A stretch of 64,000 nucleotides of DNA, taken from Rhytidiadelphus loreus (taxonomy: Eukaryota; Streptophyta; Bryopsida; Hypnales; Hylocomiaceae). Of the stretch, positions 13,590 through 26,520 are shown piece by piece. Both the position numbers and the translations under genes were made by a program. Within the stretch, counting starts at the first letter, position 1. Each line of letters begins with the position of its first letter. The stretch lies in the NCBI GenBank assembly GCA_947034895.1, contig OX344763.1, positions 46,623,025 to 46,687,024 of the forward strand, in the 5' to 3' direction. The notes under the pieces were generated by a model. It worked only from the letters and a program-made list of their open reading frames with translations. It was not told where the DNA came from and did not search any database.

Positions 13590-13731
13590 GCTCCAATGTC
13601 ACGTATCTGCATCTGCACCTGCACCGAAGTGTGGGTTGAATTCGAAGCTGGCCTGGGTCAGTTCGTTGATGAATTCGATTAGATTGCGCCATGACGGTGC
13701 AGGTCCTTATGCAGAGTCGTGACATTGGAGC
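13590..13731 (+). ncRNA. MIR1030: miRNA precursor hairpin 1 (miR1030-like)
   Basis: Two arms of about 36 nt, 13590-13625 and 13696-13731, pair almost fully, with symmetric internal loops of 2 and 4 nt, as is typical of plant miRNA precursors. The 5' arm contains TCTGCATCTGCACCTGCACC followed by G (13606-13626). From memory this matches Physcomitrella miR1030 except for the last base. The loop of about 70 nt has its own GAATTC pairing. A second hairpin with the same core lies 82 bp downstream. The family is known from bryophytes, which supports the placement of the organism. I cannot confirm expression or the exact mature ends. Confidence 0.75.
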
Positions 13732-13813
13732 TTTTGATACTCGAATGGAGGCGCAGTTTCTTCCATCCTTGTTTTTTTTCCTGCCCGTCGTCTTCCTATC
13801 TCTCGCCTTCCTC

Positions 13814-13936
13814 GTTGCAATGCCATGTTCCTGCATCTGCACCTGCACCGCGCTGCCGCAAGAGATTGGAGTCCATGCCTCCCTCTTTCTCTGGCACGGC
13901 GGTGAAGGTGCTCATGCAGAAATGTTACATTGCAGC
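13814..13936 (+). ncRNA. MIR1030: miRNA precursor hairpin 2 (miR1030-like)
   Basis: Arms 13814-13850 and 13900-13936 form an imperfect hairpin. The 5' arm carries CTGCATCTGCACCTGCACCG at 13831-13850 (with C at 13830), the same core as hairpin 1. The 3' arm reads GGTGAAGGTGCTCATGCAG and onward to CATTGCAGC. The loop closes further by GCCGCAAGAGA against TCTCTGGCACGGC. With hairpin 1 it forms a tandem cluster that is probably transcribed as one primary transcript. The two arms differ more from each other than in hairpin 1, so a different mature product or a decaying copy is possible. Confidence 0.65.
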
Positions 13937-16900
13937 TGACGCTTAGTAGGATTGTGGCGGAGTATACATCTGTTTCGGCATTGGTAATCCTTTGTCCCAC
14001 CCTCCTGTCGTGTGTGCATTTGTATTGCTTTTTCAGCGCCTTCTGGATTACTTTGAAACTGATTCTCATACATAAATATTTCGGACTGAAGTCGAAGGCT
14101 GGCTGTTTGCAGATTTTTTTGTTTCACAATGATCATTGTGCAATTGATGCCAAAGCTGGCTCCCGGTGTATCCACTTTAGAGCCTGTGAATTATATAACT
14201 CACTTCTTTCATGCAGTCCAGCTCTTGATTGTGAAGGACTATCAGTCCGTCACATTCAGGCCAAAAACTCTCAAGAGACGCCCACTTTTTCGTAACGTGT
14301 CAGTTGAGCTGGTTGTGACACCTTCAATCCAATAAGAGCCAGCCCAATGTTAATAAATGCGGCTGGACCACCGACGCCATCATTGACTCGAAACAGGGAC
14401 CACTTCCCTCACCCAAACATTCCTCTCTAATTTGCAGGGACCTGCACGTCTGGTGTCAGGGACTTGCGACATCCGTCTGAAAAGTTTCCTCTCCTTACCA
14501 CAGACAGAATTTTCAATTGCCAGAACCTTGTTGCGTCCGGATTTCAAACAATACATGTGTGTAGCGTAGAAAATCTTTACTACAATAAATCTGATTATGG
14601 ATAAGCTCAATTTACGGAATGCACCATGCAATGCGAGAGAGTGCAGCGCGCTGGATGCTTTGGCATGGTTTAGCTTTTCTTTATGTACGATCTGGCCTAC
14701 AACCAATTTAATGTACCCTTTAATGCTTTCAATAGAGTTTTCATTCCAGCTGAACAAAACCGCGGCTTCCATTGCTGCAAGAATTGTGGTATCAGGGAGT
14801 GACGCTTTTGGTCACTCTACTGAAAGCCTGTGCGCATTCGTTACCGTTGGATTGAGATGACTGAACCTGCTTGCATTGCCAGCTCAAGTGGTTAGAATTG
14901 ATTTGGTGAACTGATTACCAATTAATTAATTTAGTGATATTCCTGCAGTTGTGTTTGTTGCTAACAGGATTGTTGTCCATCTCGCAATTGCCTAGGGTAA
15001 GCAACCCAACTGCTCCACAGTTGTGGCATCGCTCATCTCGAGGCAATTCCACTCACCTACTGTAGTCCCTCTTTACTGTTGCGATTTGGGCCAAGTCAAC
15101 AGCCACTGTGGAAAGTGAACACTGCTTTCTGTCCTTACGGCAAGTGTGTGAAAAGCGCGCTTCAACAACGTATTTGCTGTATTTTACTTTCCTCTTTTTG
15201 GCACAAGAGCAGAAACTTCAAAAAGAAAGTACAAAAGCAATCCCCAACTTAATATTGAGTTGCGATCAGGATTAGTTAGTTAGGTACGCTCTAGAGATTA
15301 TTTTAACAATGTGATCAGTGTGTGCTCGCCACGCTGAAGATATCTCATTACACGATAAATTGTTTAATGTTTCGATTTCAGTTTTTGCAATGACTCTCTT
15401 GATCGAGCGATACAGGGAGGCTACAGCAGGACCACTCAATAGCAGTCTTTTACATTGGAAAGCGAGCCACGCCGCGGTCCTCCTGTAGACCTAATCGGCC
15501 TCCCAAAATTCCTGATGGCTCTTCGTTCTTCGTGATTTCAGCTGATTCAACGTACTTGCAAATTTGAAGTACTGGAAATCCTGAACAGTGCACGTAATTG
15601 GTGAACACGACCCTCAGCTAGGATTAATAAGTTATGTTTTGAGCAGTTGCATTGTGTAACAGAAGAGTCAGGATATTGCTCACTCATTGATACCAGGAAG
15701 TGGACCCCCGACTCCAAAATTCCCACCATGGGGAATGAAAACGCAGGAACTGAATTCTTTATTACCAAATTATTAATCAAATTTGGAGAATTGAAATTCA
15801 TGTTTGGAGTCCACATTCCCCAATCGGGTATTGACAGAAGGTAGAGTAACACACAAAAAAAAATTAATCAACCAGCAACTATGAACAGATTTCTACATTT
15901 CCCCTCCCAAGGTGGGGTAGAGCCTCCCCGGGTCCCCACTTTCTGGTATCCCGACGAGCTGTAAGCTGTAACAGCACCCTCAGTCAGCACTTATTTCGAG
16001 TTGACAAAGATTGCCATTTTCAGCTGCGCAAAGCAAATGCTTTTTTGTTTATGTACAAATGCGGTCCGTGCACCTCTGCGCCCGCCCCTGAAACCTCATC
16101 TTTATTCTTGGAGTGATCATCGTAGTCCCCGCTCGGGAAGATATTTCCAGTGGCGCTTCCCAAATCACCTGCACGCACCAATGAAAAGGCCTTCATGTCT
16201 CGCTTGTACTTGGAACGGATCACAAAGTAAAAAGCAGGACATGATTATTAAACCGAGGACATGATGTAAGTTCCAGAACTTCCAGAACTTATTACAGAAC
16301 TTATTACAGGACATCCCCTCTCCGCCTATCGAGCCTCATCAGTCTTTAGAACCCAGGTACATGAACTTGAATTGGGCGCCCGCACGTAACTGTGAAGTAG
16401 TTGTTCTTATCCTACTGCCACAAACCTTGGAGCTGCAGCAACTGCTACCACACAAACAGTTGAAGCTACTTAATCACGGGATCACACAATAATCTCCATA
16501 ATCATCATACTGTTAACTTAGTAACGTCGTCTCAACCGACGATTGATTTTGAGAGGAAGGATCCCTCGCATGTGGCTAGAAACCGTAGGCGACCAGGTGC
16601 AGAAGATGTGCAGCAGGAAAGAGGAAACTAATAATGATTCCAACGAGTGAACCGACCAGCACTTCAAATTGCAAACCATTTGTTTCAAAAATAATAATAA
16701 TAAAATAGAAAAATAGAAAATAGAAAAAGAATTTCACCTCACTTTCATTGTGGGAATTTTTTTCCTCCAGATCAGCACGCCAGTACGACCTTCAACTTCC
16801 CCTATCGAGATGCACGCCACGTGTGCTATATACAGGTCAGAGAGTATGGACGCTAAATATCTGAGTGGGCACGAGCACCATGTGGCGCCTGCTGTGGTGC

Positions 16901-17795
16901 CCTCGCCAAGTGATATTATGGAAAGCAAATTCAAGTGGGTGCCACATCAGAAAAAACACCCCCGGCCATGCCGCTTCCAAGGATTCAGGGAGAACAACCC
17001 AATGCGTATCAGTCACCCACTTTGGACATCTACTGGACCTTCCCATTTGCATCTGTCACACACCCATTATCACAATCTTAGCAACCCTTTCGCATCTGAT
17101 TCATGACAATGCATAAGTTGGACTTGGACTTGGGGGGAGGGGACACGTGAGCATGTGGTTCAGTTTAACATGGGTTGGGTTGGGTTGGTCGACCCACGCT
17201 TTACCAATTTCAGAGTCCCAACAAACTTTGAAAAATCACAGAAAATTCATTTCTTGTCGGAATGTTTTGATTCTACTTGCACATGTCTCCTCTCAAACTT
17301 CTCAATCTACGAAAAATACGTGAGTTGACAAATAGCTTCTTGAAGGTAACTACTGGATAGCAAATACGTAATAGGCATGTTTACCTTAGATGCTCCAGCT
17401 GTAGGATGAGTCACTCCAGGCTTGAGACCAGCTGCCTGCACGAGTGAAAGCACAGTTCCAAATTGACTCTTGTTTTGATTGAAAATTAGGTGCAGTGTTT
17501 TTCTGGGGTTTTTTTAACACCAAATTAGCACGCCATTCCAAGCTGCGTGGTACACCTCTTGTACTCCATTTGGTCAATTATAACATTTAATTTGAACAGC
17601 AAGGCTGAAAGTTTCCCAGTGTACAATAGCGTAACCCATCAGAGGAATATCAAAGAGAAGACCGACACTGGGTTGGACCACATTTTATCTGTGTTGAAAG
17701 GTGAGCCTAACGTAGTAAGGTACTTCAATTATCTGCATACTAGAACTGACATGACCTTGGGTTCCATGGTTATTAACTCTAGAAAGAAGGACGCT
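13937..17795. other. Balanced-composition region without a recognisable gene
   Basis: This region is less repetitive than the surrounding AT-rich DNA and may hold the rest of the miRNA primary transcript or unknown non-coding transcripts. The ORFs reach 130 codons but overlap each other on both strands and resemble nothing. Small features seen are a GAGTGAC...GTCACTC hairpin at about 14797-14817, the tandem TTCCAGAACTT/ATTACAGAACT at about 16271-16310, and a GGGTT microsatellite at about 17170-17187. Confidence 0.4.
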
Positions 17796-18290
17796 CCGGA
17801 CACTAAGTGTCAAAGAATCCTTTTACGTAGGACAAAAGTGCAAATGTTCATCCTTGGAATTTTGTGTGAAAAGGGGAAGTCTTGCGTAGTAGTTTGACCT
17901 CTAGTGAGTGCTATTGGTGTTTTTTTAAGCAAATGATTCGTATGGTACTAAAAAGGTTGATTTTCACAATGACCAAATCGTCCTTCTAGGGTTAACCATA
18001 GAAGGATGGGCCATGACTTTTGGTTTCATTTCACTAAGTGTCCAATGGATGGCAAAGAATCCTTCTATGCAAGACAAAAGTGCAAGATGTTCATTTTTGG
18101 AATTTTGTATGAAAAGGAGAGGTCTCGCATTGTAGTTTGACCTCCACGAAGTGCTCTCGGGTTTTACGTTAAACAAATGATTCGTATGGTACCAAAAGGT
18201 TGATTCAGTTTATGGTGACTTGCATGTCTTCCTAGGATTAACTTTGGAAAGATAAGCCTATGAGCACTGATTTCATTTCCAAGCCTCATT
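17796..18290. repeat. Two-copy tandem duplication, about 240 bp unit
   Basis: The block running from CACTAAGTGTC (17801) through CAAAGAATCCTTTTA, GTAGTTTGACCTC and CAAATGATTCGTATGGTAC to TAGGGTTAAC recurs one unit later, from 18032 to about 18240. The second copy has a 12 bp extra stretch and point changes. No coding frame is conserved between the copies, so this looks like decayed repetitive DNA. Confidence 0.65.
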
Positions 18291-20312
18291 GCCCATCACT
18301 CTGTTTGCAATAAGATATGAATGAAAAATTTAATATTTATTTTTTAGAAATGAAGACATATGTGTACTACAAGTCATAAATTTTTCAAATGTTTTGGGGA
18401 ATAATTTGAAAGGTCAATAAATACCATAATGAGAGAATTTGCAATACTATTCACTAAAAAAGTACTTGAACAACTTTGGAAAAAAATTTGGATGAGAATA
18501 TTTTTCTATCCTATAGTCTAAGGTCAAGTACTGAAGTCATCCATTGGACACTTAGTAACTACAACATCATTCTAGGGTCACCTACCTCCCAGAGGACAAT
18601 TGTCCTTTGAATGGATAATTGAATGTTTGGATAAATTCCTATGAAGTTAATTTTGAACAGATATTCTTGACACTTTGACACAAGGTGCAAACACTAACCA
18701 TCTTTGCGGGGGGGGGAATTTATAATTGGATGTTTGAATGAAAAGTTGTACTGTCCAAAAAAATTGGGCAATTTGGGCATCTAAGCATCCTATACTAAAG
18801 CCCTCATCAACTTGGCATGTATGTAAAAAATATGATATGGCATAAAATTGTAAGAATCAATATTTTTAGTTCAAATTCAATATACATTCATACTCCAAGT
18901 CAAACTTTGTTAACTATGTCATGGCAATTTTGAAAAAAACATTTTCTTCTAACTTTAAACGCTATAATCTTGCAATCTATGAAGTCTTGCAATTTTGCAA
19001 TTTTGAATGTTTTTTTTACATATTTTAGATGTTTGGTTCTATGGCTAGTGTATTGCCAGATTACTTGACCTCCTCGTATTGCAAGGTGATTTAGAGTAAA
19101 GTAGACCCTTTATTTGCTTCTTTAATTTAGCATGAGTGTATCTAATAAGAATGGTGCAAATATTCACTTTTGTATGTAGAAAATTGTCTAATCCTAGAGG
19201 ACTTGATATCTACTAACCATGTTTTATAAGGATGAAAATAATTTTTTCTCACTTCAAACCTCGCTTCAAACATTTTTCAACATGCGTAGTCACTGAATGG
19301 GTTGAAATTATTTTCACACACTTGACATAATAGTCTACTACACTTTTGTATATAGTTAGAATTTTTTTCAACTGTTTTAATTTTCAATTTTGGCCAATTT
19401 ATCAAAAGTTGACAATTTCCAGCAATTTCACTTGAAAAACACTTGAGGTCCGTCCTTCAAGGTTTACACAAAGTAATAATAAATCAATTTTTTGTATAAT
19501 TTTTAGTTGATTGAAAAATTAATTAATTTTTTTTTCTGAATTTCATTCCAAAATATACAAAATAAAAGAATTTGGGTTGACCCAAACAAGATCCAACATT
19601 GATAATTCATTTTATTAGAATAATAGGATCCATGATCAAATGCTTATTTGGATTATTCTAATTTCTATAGTTATCTTATGTATGTTGGAATGATCTAAGG
19701 TACTAACCACACCACATGGATTCTATTTCACATCTTCAAGAACTTCATCACAAGTTCACAACTAAGTAAAAGATGTCAGAATCCTCTACCATGTTGAAAA
19801 GGTATTATACTTTGCATGGGAGTTAATTCAAGGATTGGGGTTGATTGAAGAGGCATATATAAGACAATTTTGTTCACTATAAGAGGCCTTCTTTCAAGGA
19901 TGTAAAAAAGATCCCTACTTCATTGCTCGCTTCATTGGTAAAATAATATCATGTTACACCCATGCTTTTGCATTAGAAAATGAATGGAAGCTCAAGAGGG
20001 CTGTGAGAGTCTAGACTGACAATTTAACATGGCTGGATAAAAACTCAGGTGCCATGTTAATTTTTTATTATATTTTTTTCCAAAAAATTAATTATTGATT
20101 TTTTATTCAGCCTGCTAGTCCAAATCTGACGACCCTTTTGAGGCTCCATTCTTTTTTCTTTATGCATGAATCATTATACCTAAATCAAAATTGATTTTAT
20201 AAATCAAAATTTAGATTCAAATAGTCTAAAGGTATGTGCACACTTGGCCTTATGGTGGCGATGTTAAGGCATTAAATCAGCTGTAAATCGTAGTGTATTC
20301 CGACTTGAGTGC
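18291..20312. other. AT-rich intergenic DNA
   Basis: No gene is recognised. The segment near 18420-18540 resembles 51090-51200 (shared wording such as CTATTCACTAAAAA and ATCCTATAGTCT), which indicates an unnamed repeat. Confidence 0.45.
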
Positions 20313-20541
20313 TTAACCCTTAAGCGCTTTGAGGTCCATATTTTGGCCGATGAACAGAGGGCTTGGAGGCACCGTTTAGTCCAACTAATTTGTCATTCAT
20401 CCAATGTAACACTTGAACCTTAAAAAGACAACCTTCCTTAATGACCAATTTCATAAAATTGTGGTAAATGATATTTTTGTAGAAAGATATAAGCAAAAAT
20501 GTGCCAAAATCTGAAAAAGGATCGAGGCGTTAAGGGGTTAA
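20313..20541. mobile_element. TTAA-bounded element, subfamily 3
   Basis: The left end is TTAACCCTTAAGCGCTTTGA (20313) and the right end ATCGAGGCGTTAAGGGGTTAA (to 20541), so the terminal inverted repeats are about 22 bp with TTAA on both sides. It is only 229 bp long. A second copy in opposite orientation lies at 20724-20940, less than 200 bp away. Confidence 0.65.
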
Positions 20542-20723
20542 ATATCAACCGAACCTACATGGCAACCGAGGTGGCATGAACTTGACAACGCTACTACACC
20601 ATTAATCACTTCTTTATTGTTGGCCCACCACTGCGAAAGTAGTCCGTAATAACAACATAGCAATCTTCTAAAAATGAAGATTTCAGCACTTGATGACCAC
20701 TCTTATCAAATGGAACTCTCAAG

Positions 20724-20940
20724 TCAAAGCCCATTAACCCCTTAACCCCTCAAACCTTTTTCAAATTTTGGCACATTTTTGCTTATATCTTTGTACAGTA
20801 ATATGAAATTTTGGGCATAAGAGAAGGTTGCCTTTTCAAGATTCAAATGTTACATTGGATGAATGAAAAGGTAGTTGGATGAAACAACGCCTGCAAGCCC
20901 TCTGTTCAGCGTTCAAAATATGGACGTCGGAGCAAGTAAG
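20724..20940. mobile_element. TTAA-family element, subfamily 3, inverted partial copy
   Basis: It starts with a TTAACCCCTTAACCCCTCAA end and carries, reversed, the same interior as 20313-20541 (blocks ATTTTGGCACATTTTTGCTTAT and GAGGGC...ATATGGAC). The expected right terminus is lost: after GACGTCGGAGC no GGGTTAA follows. The pair flanks a 182 bp spacer. Confidence 0.55.
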
Positions 20941-20989
20941 AGCATTGGGTGCCTAAGGCAGAAATTAAAAGGACCCCACTTGGAAAAAT

Positions 20990-21960
20990 AAAAAATAATG
21001 CAATTTTCCAACAGCCACCTCAAGTGTATTTGTAACCCTCTACCAAATGTGAGAACATGAGCATGTATTGGCAATGTCTTTATAGAAATGGGGTGATGGA
21101 AGGTAATACAACTTATATGGGGTATGTAAATTAGGATTAGTAGAAGTTCAATCACTCATATCTAGTTAAGTCAAAAGCAAGATTTGTGTTCAATGTAGAA
21201 CTTTAGATCTAATTTTTTCTTAGTAGAATAATTTTTTTTAAGAAATTGTAGACTAAGAAAAGTTTTTAAATCAAGCTAACTTTCATCACCAAAAATCCGT
21301 TAGAGATTTCAAGCCTCCAATCAAAAGTTAGGGGCAAAATTCAAAGAGGAGTTCAAAGGGACATTTTCTTTGATGGGCAATTTCGTTAAAATGGCGTATT
21401 CCGTGTGCCATTTTCAGATCGCCTAATCTGAACTGTAAAAGTAACATCTAGAACATGTGTAGATTTTAGAAATCTTTGATTTATATAGATTTCGGAGATC
21501 TAAGACATATATAGATTTCAGAATTCAGGGTTTGGATTTTTAAAGTGACATCTAGGATAGTAGTAGATTTCAGAAATCTAGAAAAGGTATAGATTTCAAA
21601 CATTTAAGACAGTTGTACATTTCAAACCGCCCAGTCTGAACTGTGAAAACTGCCAAAATAGCGGAATGGCGCCATTTTAACGAAATTGCCCATTTTGACA
21701 TTTTCAAACATCTTCTTTGAATTTTGTCCCTAACTTTAGATTGGAGGCTTTAAATATCTAACGGATTTTTGGGGATGAAAGTTAGCTTGATTTAAATACT
21801 TTTCTTAGTTTTAAAAAAATTATTCTTCAATGACAAAATGAGATCTAAAGTTCTACATTGAACATAATTCTTGCGTTTTGACAATGAGTGGTCAAGCTCT
21901 CATCCTCAAATTGTCTCATATCCTTTGAGGATTCATGATGAAAAATTGATACCATTATAA
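20990..21960. repeat. Foldback repeat family A, copy 2
   Basis: Long inverted arms: about 21180-21410 (from AACTTTAGATC through CCAATCAAAAGTTAG to GGGCAATTTCGTTAAAATGG) pair with about 21660-21870. The apex holds a short repeated motif reading 'tagatttcagaaatct' between 21440 and 21610. The outer ends match copies 1, 3 and 4. It is non-coding. Confidence 0.7.
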
Positions 21961-24900
21961 AAAGATCTCTCCACTCAATGTTGAGTGAAAGCAACAAATT
22001 GAGTTGACATTATTTCCAGGGTTTAGAATTTCCTTACGATTAATATTCTTTCGATTTAGCAAGATGATTTATTAATTTTCAAAATCATTCAGATTTTGAA
22101 ATTTTAATTATTTTTTGTAGAGGGCAACCTCCGGCTGTAGTGTGTGGTTGAAGAAGTATGAATCATGTGTGAACTGCAGATAGTTAAAAAAACTCTGACA
22201 GCAGTTCCGAACCTGAGTTCTATAAAAGAAAAAGATTATTTCCTTCTTACGCGGAAGTTTTATCTTTTAACGCATGGTGTTTGCAAACACCAGGTGTGCA
22301 CATACCTTAAAAAAACATAAGATAAAATGCATTCCTAAGCTATTACTATGCCAAGGCGTGACGAATCCATGGCTGCAGTAAGTCCAGGCAACCAGTATTT
22401 TCCGACGGAGAAAAACAAAACTTCCTACCTCCTGTTTTGGTTCATTTCGTATTTGGTGACCCAAATCGGGTGACGCTGAAGGCATATCCCGTCGTATGGG
22501 CGGTATGGCCCTGGCTAGAATTCTCACATTCTTCGCAAAATTAACTGGAGCAAGCAAGCAAGCCGCAAGGAAAGCACGGTTGCAAGCTTGCAATGGGCAG
22601 GCAGGCTCAGGAAACCGGGGCTCGCATGCACATGCAATGCTTTAAATTTAGACCTCACCATCTGCTCGATCAATCACCTCTGTCTAGATCTGGCCCCAAC
22701 AACTGATGATGATCTCCATGAGTATCACTGCATACACAAGAATCCGATGATTGTGCGTGATTAAGCATATAGTCAAGTTCTGGATCTCTGCTCTTTTGCC
22801 GCCTGGCCAGTAGCCCCACTTCGGGACTGACGGCGACGCCGGACAGACACATCCGGCCCCGGACACAACCTCCTCCCAATCCTACTGGTCCAAACCGTCG
22901 GTTCCAGGTCACTCAAATCATTTCATTCTACCTGTGTAGTAAAGGACGCGGAGGCGCAGAAGGGTCTGATAGAAGGGTCTGATGGATGACTTTCCAGATC
23001 ATTGTAGAAATGAAGAATACAACTATTGGTCCAAAAATCAGATCATTTGGGGCAAAAGCGTGTAGCTTGGTGATCGATAGGTCTTGTCCTTTTAGGGTTA
23101 ACAGCAAGGCATCGAATGACTGCCTTGGCAGTCAAATAATCTGATTGATAGCACCTCTTTCGTTAAGATTCAAATCATCACCTCGGGATCACCACCGATC
23201 ATGACGAGGGCGATGAGATTTTAATTATTTCCAGGGGTGAGTCGTCATGGTGATCGATCTCAAACCGCGCAACTGTCTGTGTAGATCGATGACAACTAGC
23301 CCGCTAGGCAGTCTCGATCACATTGGATCGAAGAGTTTTGGAAAAGCTGGAAATCTTGGAAAGGCAGGCTAGTACGTCGCCCCAAAAGCTAGAAAGTTGT
23401 AAAGCAGGGGATATTGCTGAATTTTTTTTTTTTTGATGCAGCAGGAGCTTGCTAGCTAGCTGGTAGTAGTTCGATGACCGGGCCCCATCGCCACTCATGC
23501 TTTCTACACTTTCGCGTCAACTCAATCAAGCGCTGGAGAATCATTCCGCAACGTGAGGATCACAGGACGGATGTACGTCTTTGGCATACTGTATGAAATC
23601 AAGTAAGCCAAATCCAGGTTGGTCTGTTATTGACGAGACCCGAAAGTAGAGGCGTGAGCACTAGCTTGTACGTGGCCTCTTCTAGCAAATGACCGCAACT
23701 GACGCGTAGGCTGGCGGCGCAGCCTTCACAGAGCCCTCTCATCATCAACCGGCCCCGGTCAAAAATCGGGTCCAAAATATCTCAACGAAAATGATCCGTC
23801 ACACATCCCGGGACAGGTACACGCATCCGCCCACAATCTCCCATGCAAATCGGGTCAGTACCAAGTTCAAATCGGGATCACCGCCATAATATGAACTACT
23901 TATGAACTACTTCCACTCACAGCTGCCGGTACGCCCGTGGCTACGGGAACCTCACCCGGAATTAATCAACCAACGCTGCTGATCTCACGTGAGATCCCAA
24001 GACGCTGATCGATGGACAGGAGGATCCGAATGGGCAACGAATAAAATTGGTCGAAAAACAGAACGGTATACGTTGGGACGGACTACTGTAGTGCTTGCGT
24101 GGCTTGAAGTGAAGTGAAGCCTGATCGATCCAGCTTTGCATATCGATCACAGATCGATCAGAGCTTCGTCATCCGTTCATTCCTGCAAATCCGTCTGAAA
24201 GCGAAAGCTAGCAAAGTCGATTGATACCCATCATGAACTCGTACCTCTTGCTCCAACCTCGTCACGCACGCAGCCTCGACTTCAGAGAAAGGTGAGAGTG
24301 TGAGCCCCATTGTGAGGTCGCAAACGATTTGATCCAAGCGATTCGCTGGGACCAGTGGTAGGAGTTTCTTTAGGTTTCTGGGAGGATAGAGAAGCAAACT
24401 GCACGGTAGATGGTGCGAGTCTCGTTGAATGCATGTCGAGCTTGAATCGAGTGACTTGGAAAGGCTTCCATATTTCGGGGATGATTTCTCGCTTTCTTTC
24501 GATTCCTGGAGATTCGAATTCGGGTGTTGCCGTGCGTCGATCGATGTCTTTTAGCAGGAAAGGGGCCGGGGTTTGCTTTGGAGAGTCCGAGATGAGCGTT
24601 GAATTAATGTCGTGGGCATACCGCCCTTGAATTGGAAGAAGCGCACAATCGCACATTCCAAAGTGTATTCATGGCGGAATGGCCGTTACTTACGGACTAC
24701 CATGAGTGCAAAGCCTTTACGGAATGAATGCAATGTAAGGGATGAGTTCAGGGAAGACTTTACGGAATGAATTCAGGTGACGTACCAGTTCGTTAGCCGA
24801 GTAGTTAGCCGAGGTTGGAGACTTGGAGCTTTCTTCTTTTTCTTTTGTGCCTTTCTGAATCATTAAATGCACAGTCTCGAATCCCTCGATCGAGACGAAC

Positions 24901-26184
24901 TAGGAGATTTTGTTAGATTCGGGAAAAAACTAGCAGTGCTCCGTCATATTCTGAGCAATAGCCTGACTAGTATAGTGCAGGAAAGTAATCCTAGGTCCAT
25001 ACAATTTGCAGGTGTTTAAGGATCTAGCCATTTACTTTGCATTGGAATCCATGATTCTTGGAGCTATAAGGTGCAACAACTCTGTAACAACTCTGTATGC
25101 GAGTGCAACACAAAGGTGCTTCGAATGTGTGAACAATCAAACTACATGCTCCAGCTTTCGTTCCCACTCTGATTTGGAAACTTCTTTTTGAGACGAATTG
25201 AAGGTCGAGTTGAGAACCTTGAATTGGGATTGTCATACATATCAGTTCAAAATAGAGAAATTTCAAGAGATTGGCACTTTCTTAGGCTCCCGTCCGAAAC
25301 CGCAGGTCTGTACCAGCCAGGACTAGTTTTTTAGGTTGAGCGCACTTGAATATCACAACTTTGGCACTCTGAAACATGCCGATTTCTATACTATGACCTT
25401 ACAGGATTTCTTCTTGCAGGTTTGATGCTTTGAACACCTTGCAGATGAAACCCCAAACATCCATTTCGTTAAACTGACACTTTCCAGCACGATTAAAAGC
25501 AAATTTCATGTAAAACAGTCGATTGAGGCACAAAACAATCAAAAACATATGAACGAAAAATGGATTGATCACAGATTACTGCGGATACCGGTTGGTTTAA
25601 TAGCCTCAATTGCAGTCTGAGACGCACTCTGCGGAGTACTGCGAGCAGGACTGGCAAAAATCATGAAGACTGAATCATCCAGGCACGTCTGATGAGAAAT
25701 TTCCGAAACAGGACGGAGTCCTTACGAATTGATTTCATCGATCATTCATCTCTGAGTTTAAGAAAATTCCCATGATCCCTTCTAACCTTCGTAATATGTC
25801 TTGTTGTGGAACATTTCAGCACTTAATGCCCCCCAAAACAAGAAGAATCTCCGCATTCATGTAGACATGCTGTACATTTTGGACTACTTGAATCTACATA
25901 CTTTCAAGATTGGAAATCAGTCCTTATAATGCTAATAGTAAAAGACTATTGCAAGGAGGGGATTTTGAAATAACAAGAACTTTGGCAAGCGAGCTCGAAT
26001 CTGAGAGAGCCCAGATTAGATAAAAAGAACCAAATCTTGGTGGAGAATTTGTACTCTTTGACACCTCCTAATGAGAATCATCATTCTCCTAAAATAACTA
26101 CTCATTTTTGAATGATATTAGTGTTTCTTTTGTAAAATGTAAATGAAACACTAGTATTATTTAGAAAATAAATAAAGTAATTGA
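21961..26184. other. Balanced-composition region without a recognisable gene
   Basis: Between about 22240 and 24900 the sequence is G+C-balanced, with many CGATCGATC-like words and few repeats, so it could be regulatory or contain a non-coding transcript. Frames such as 22267-22593 and 24282-24656 (both minus) resemble no family I know and have no convincing splice partners. A perfect palindrome GACTGCCTTGGCAGTC lies near 23118. A tandem TTTACGGAATGAAT motif occurs at about 24716-24775. From 25300 on it grades back into AT-rich DNA. Confidence 0.4.
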
Positions 26185-26375
26185 TTAACCCCTAAAAGTC
26201 TAAACATTGTTTTTTTGGCAACATAACAATTTGGGACAGCTCACTATAAATGAAATTTTTATTTTTATTTGAAAATTTCACACAACATGTGCCCAAGGAG
26301 TAGCTTTAAGTCACAACAATTTTCAAAACTTTTGACTACATAGTCAAAAGGTTATTGCATGAAATGTAATTTTCA
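26185..26375. mobile_element. TTAA-family element, subfamily 2, truncated copy
   Basis: It begins TTAACCCCTAAAAGTCTAAA and continues, as the reverse complement, along the right end of 57692-58638 (shared blocks ACAGCTCACTA, GTGCCCAAGGAGTAGCTTTA and TTTTGACTACATAG). The homology stops at about 26370 and there is no second terminus. Confidence 0.6.
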
Positions 26376-26452
26376 GTGGTCAATGGGCTATCTAAGCTGC
26401 CTGAAGGGACCAAAGAAGTGCATTTGATGCTATTTTTCACCCTTGAGAAAGA

Positions 26453-26520
26453 CATTAGAAGAGATCTGAGGCCTTGGAAAGACCGTTTCAGCCTTGTTCC
26501 CAACCTCGTTCTACTCAAAA
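26453..26520. mobile_element. CATTAG-family MITE, truncated end
   Basis: Only the left end survives: CATTAGAAGAGATCTGAGGC followed by CCGTTTCAGCCTTGTTCCCA, matching the heads of the full copies. The AT core and the right end are missing. Confidence 0.45.

Noticed and set aside
13279..14335. Protein-coding reading of the region with the two hairpins
   Set aside because: The frames cross the inverted repeats on both strands; the precursor structure explains the conserved part better.
24282..24656. 124-codon minus-strand ORF as a gene
   Set aside because: No known motif, no supported splice partner, and an equally open frame exists on the other strand.
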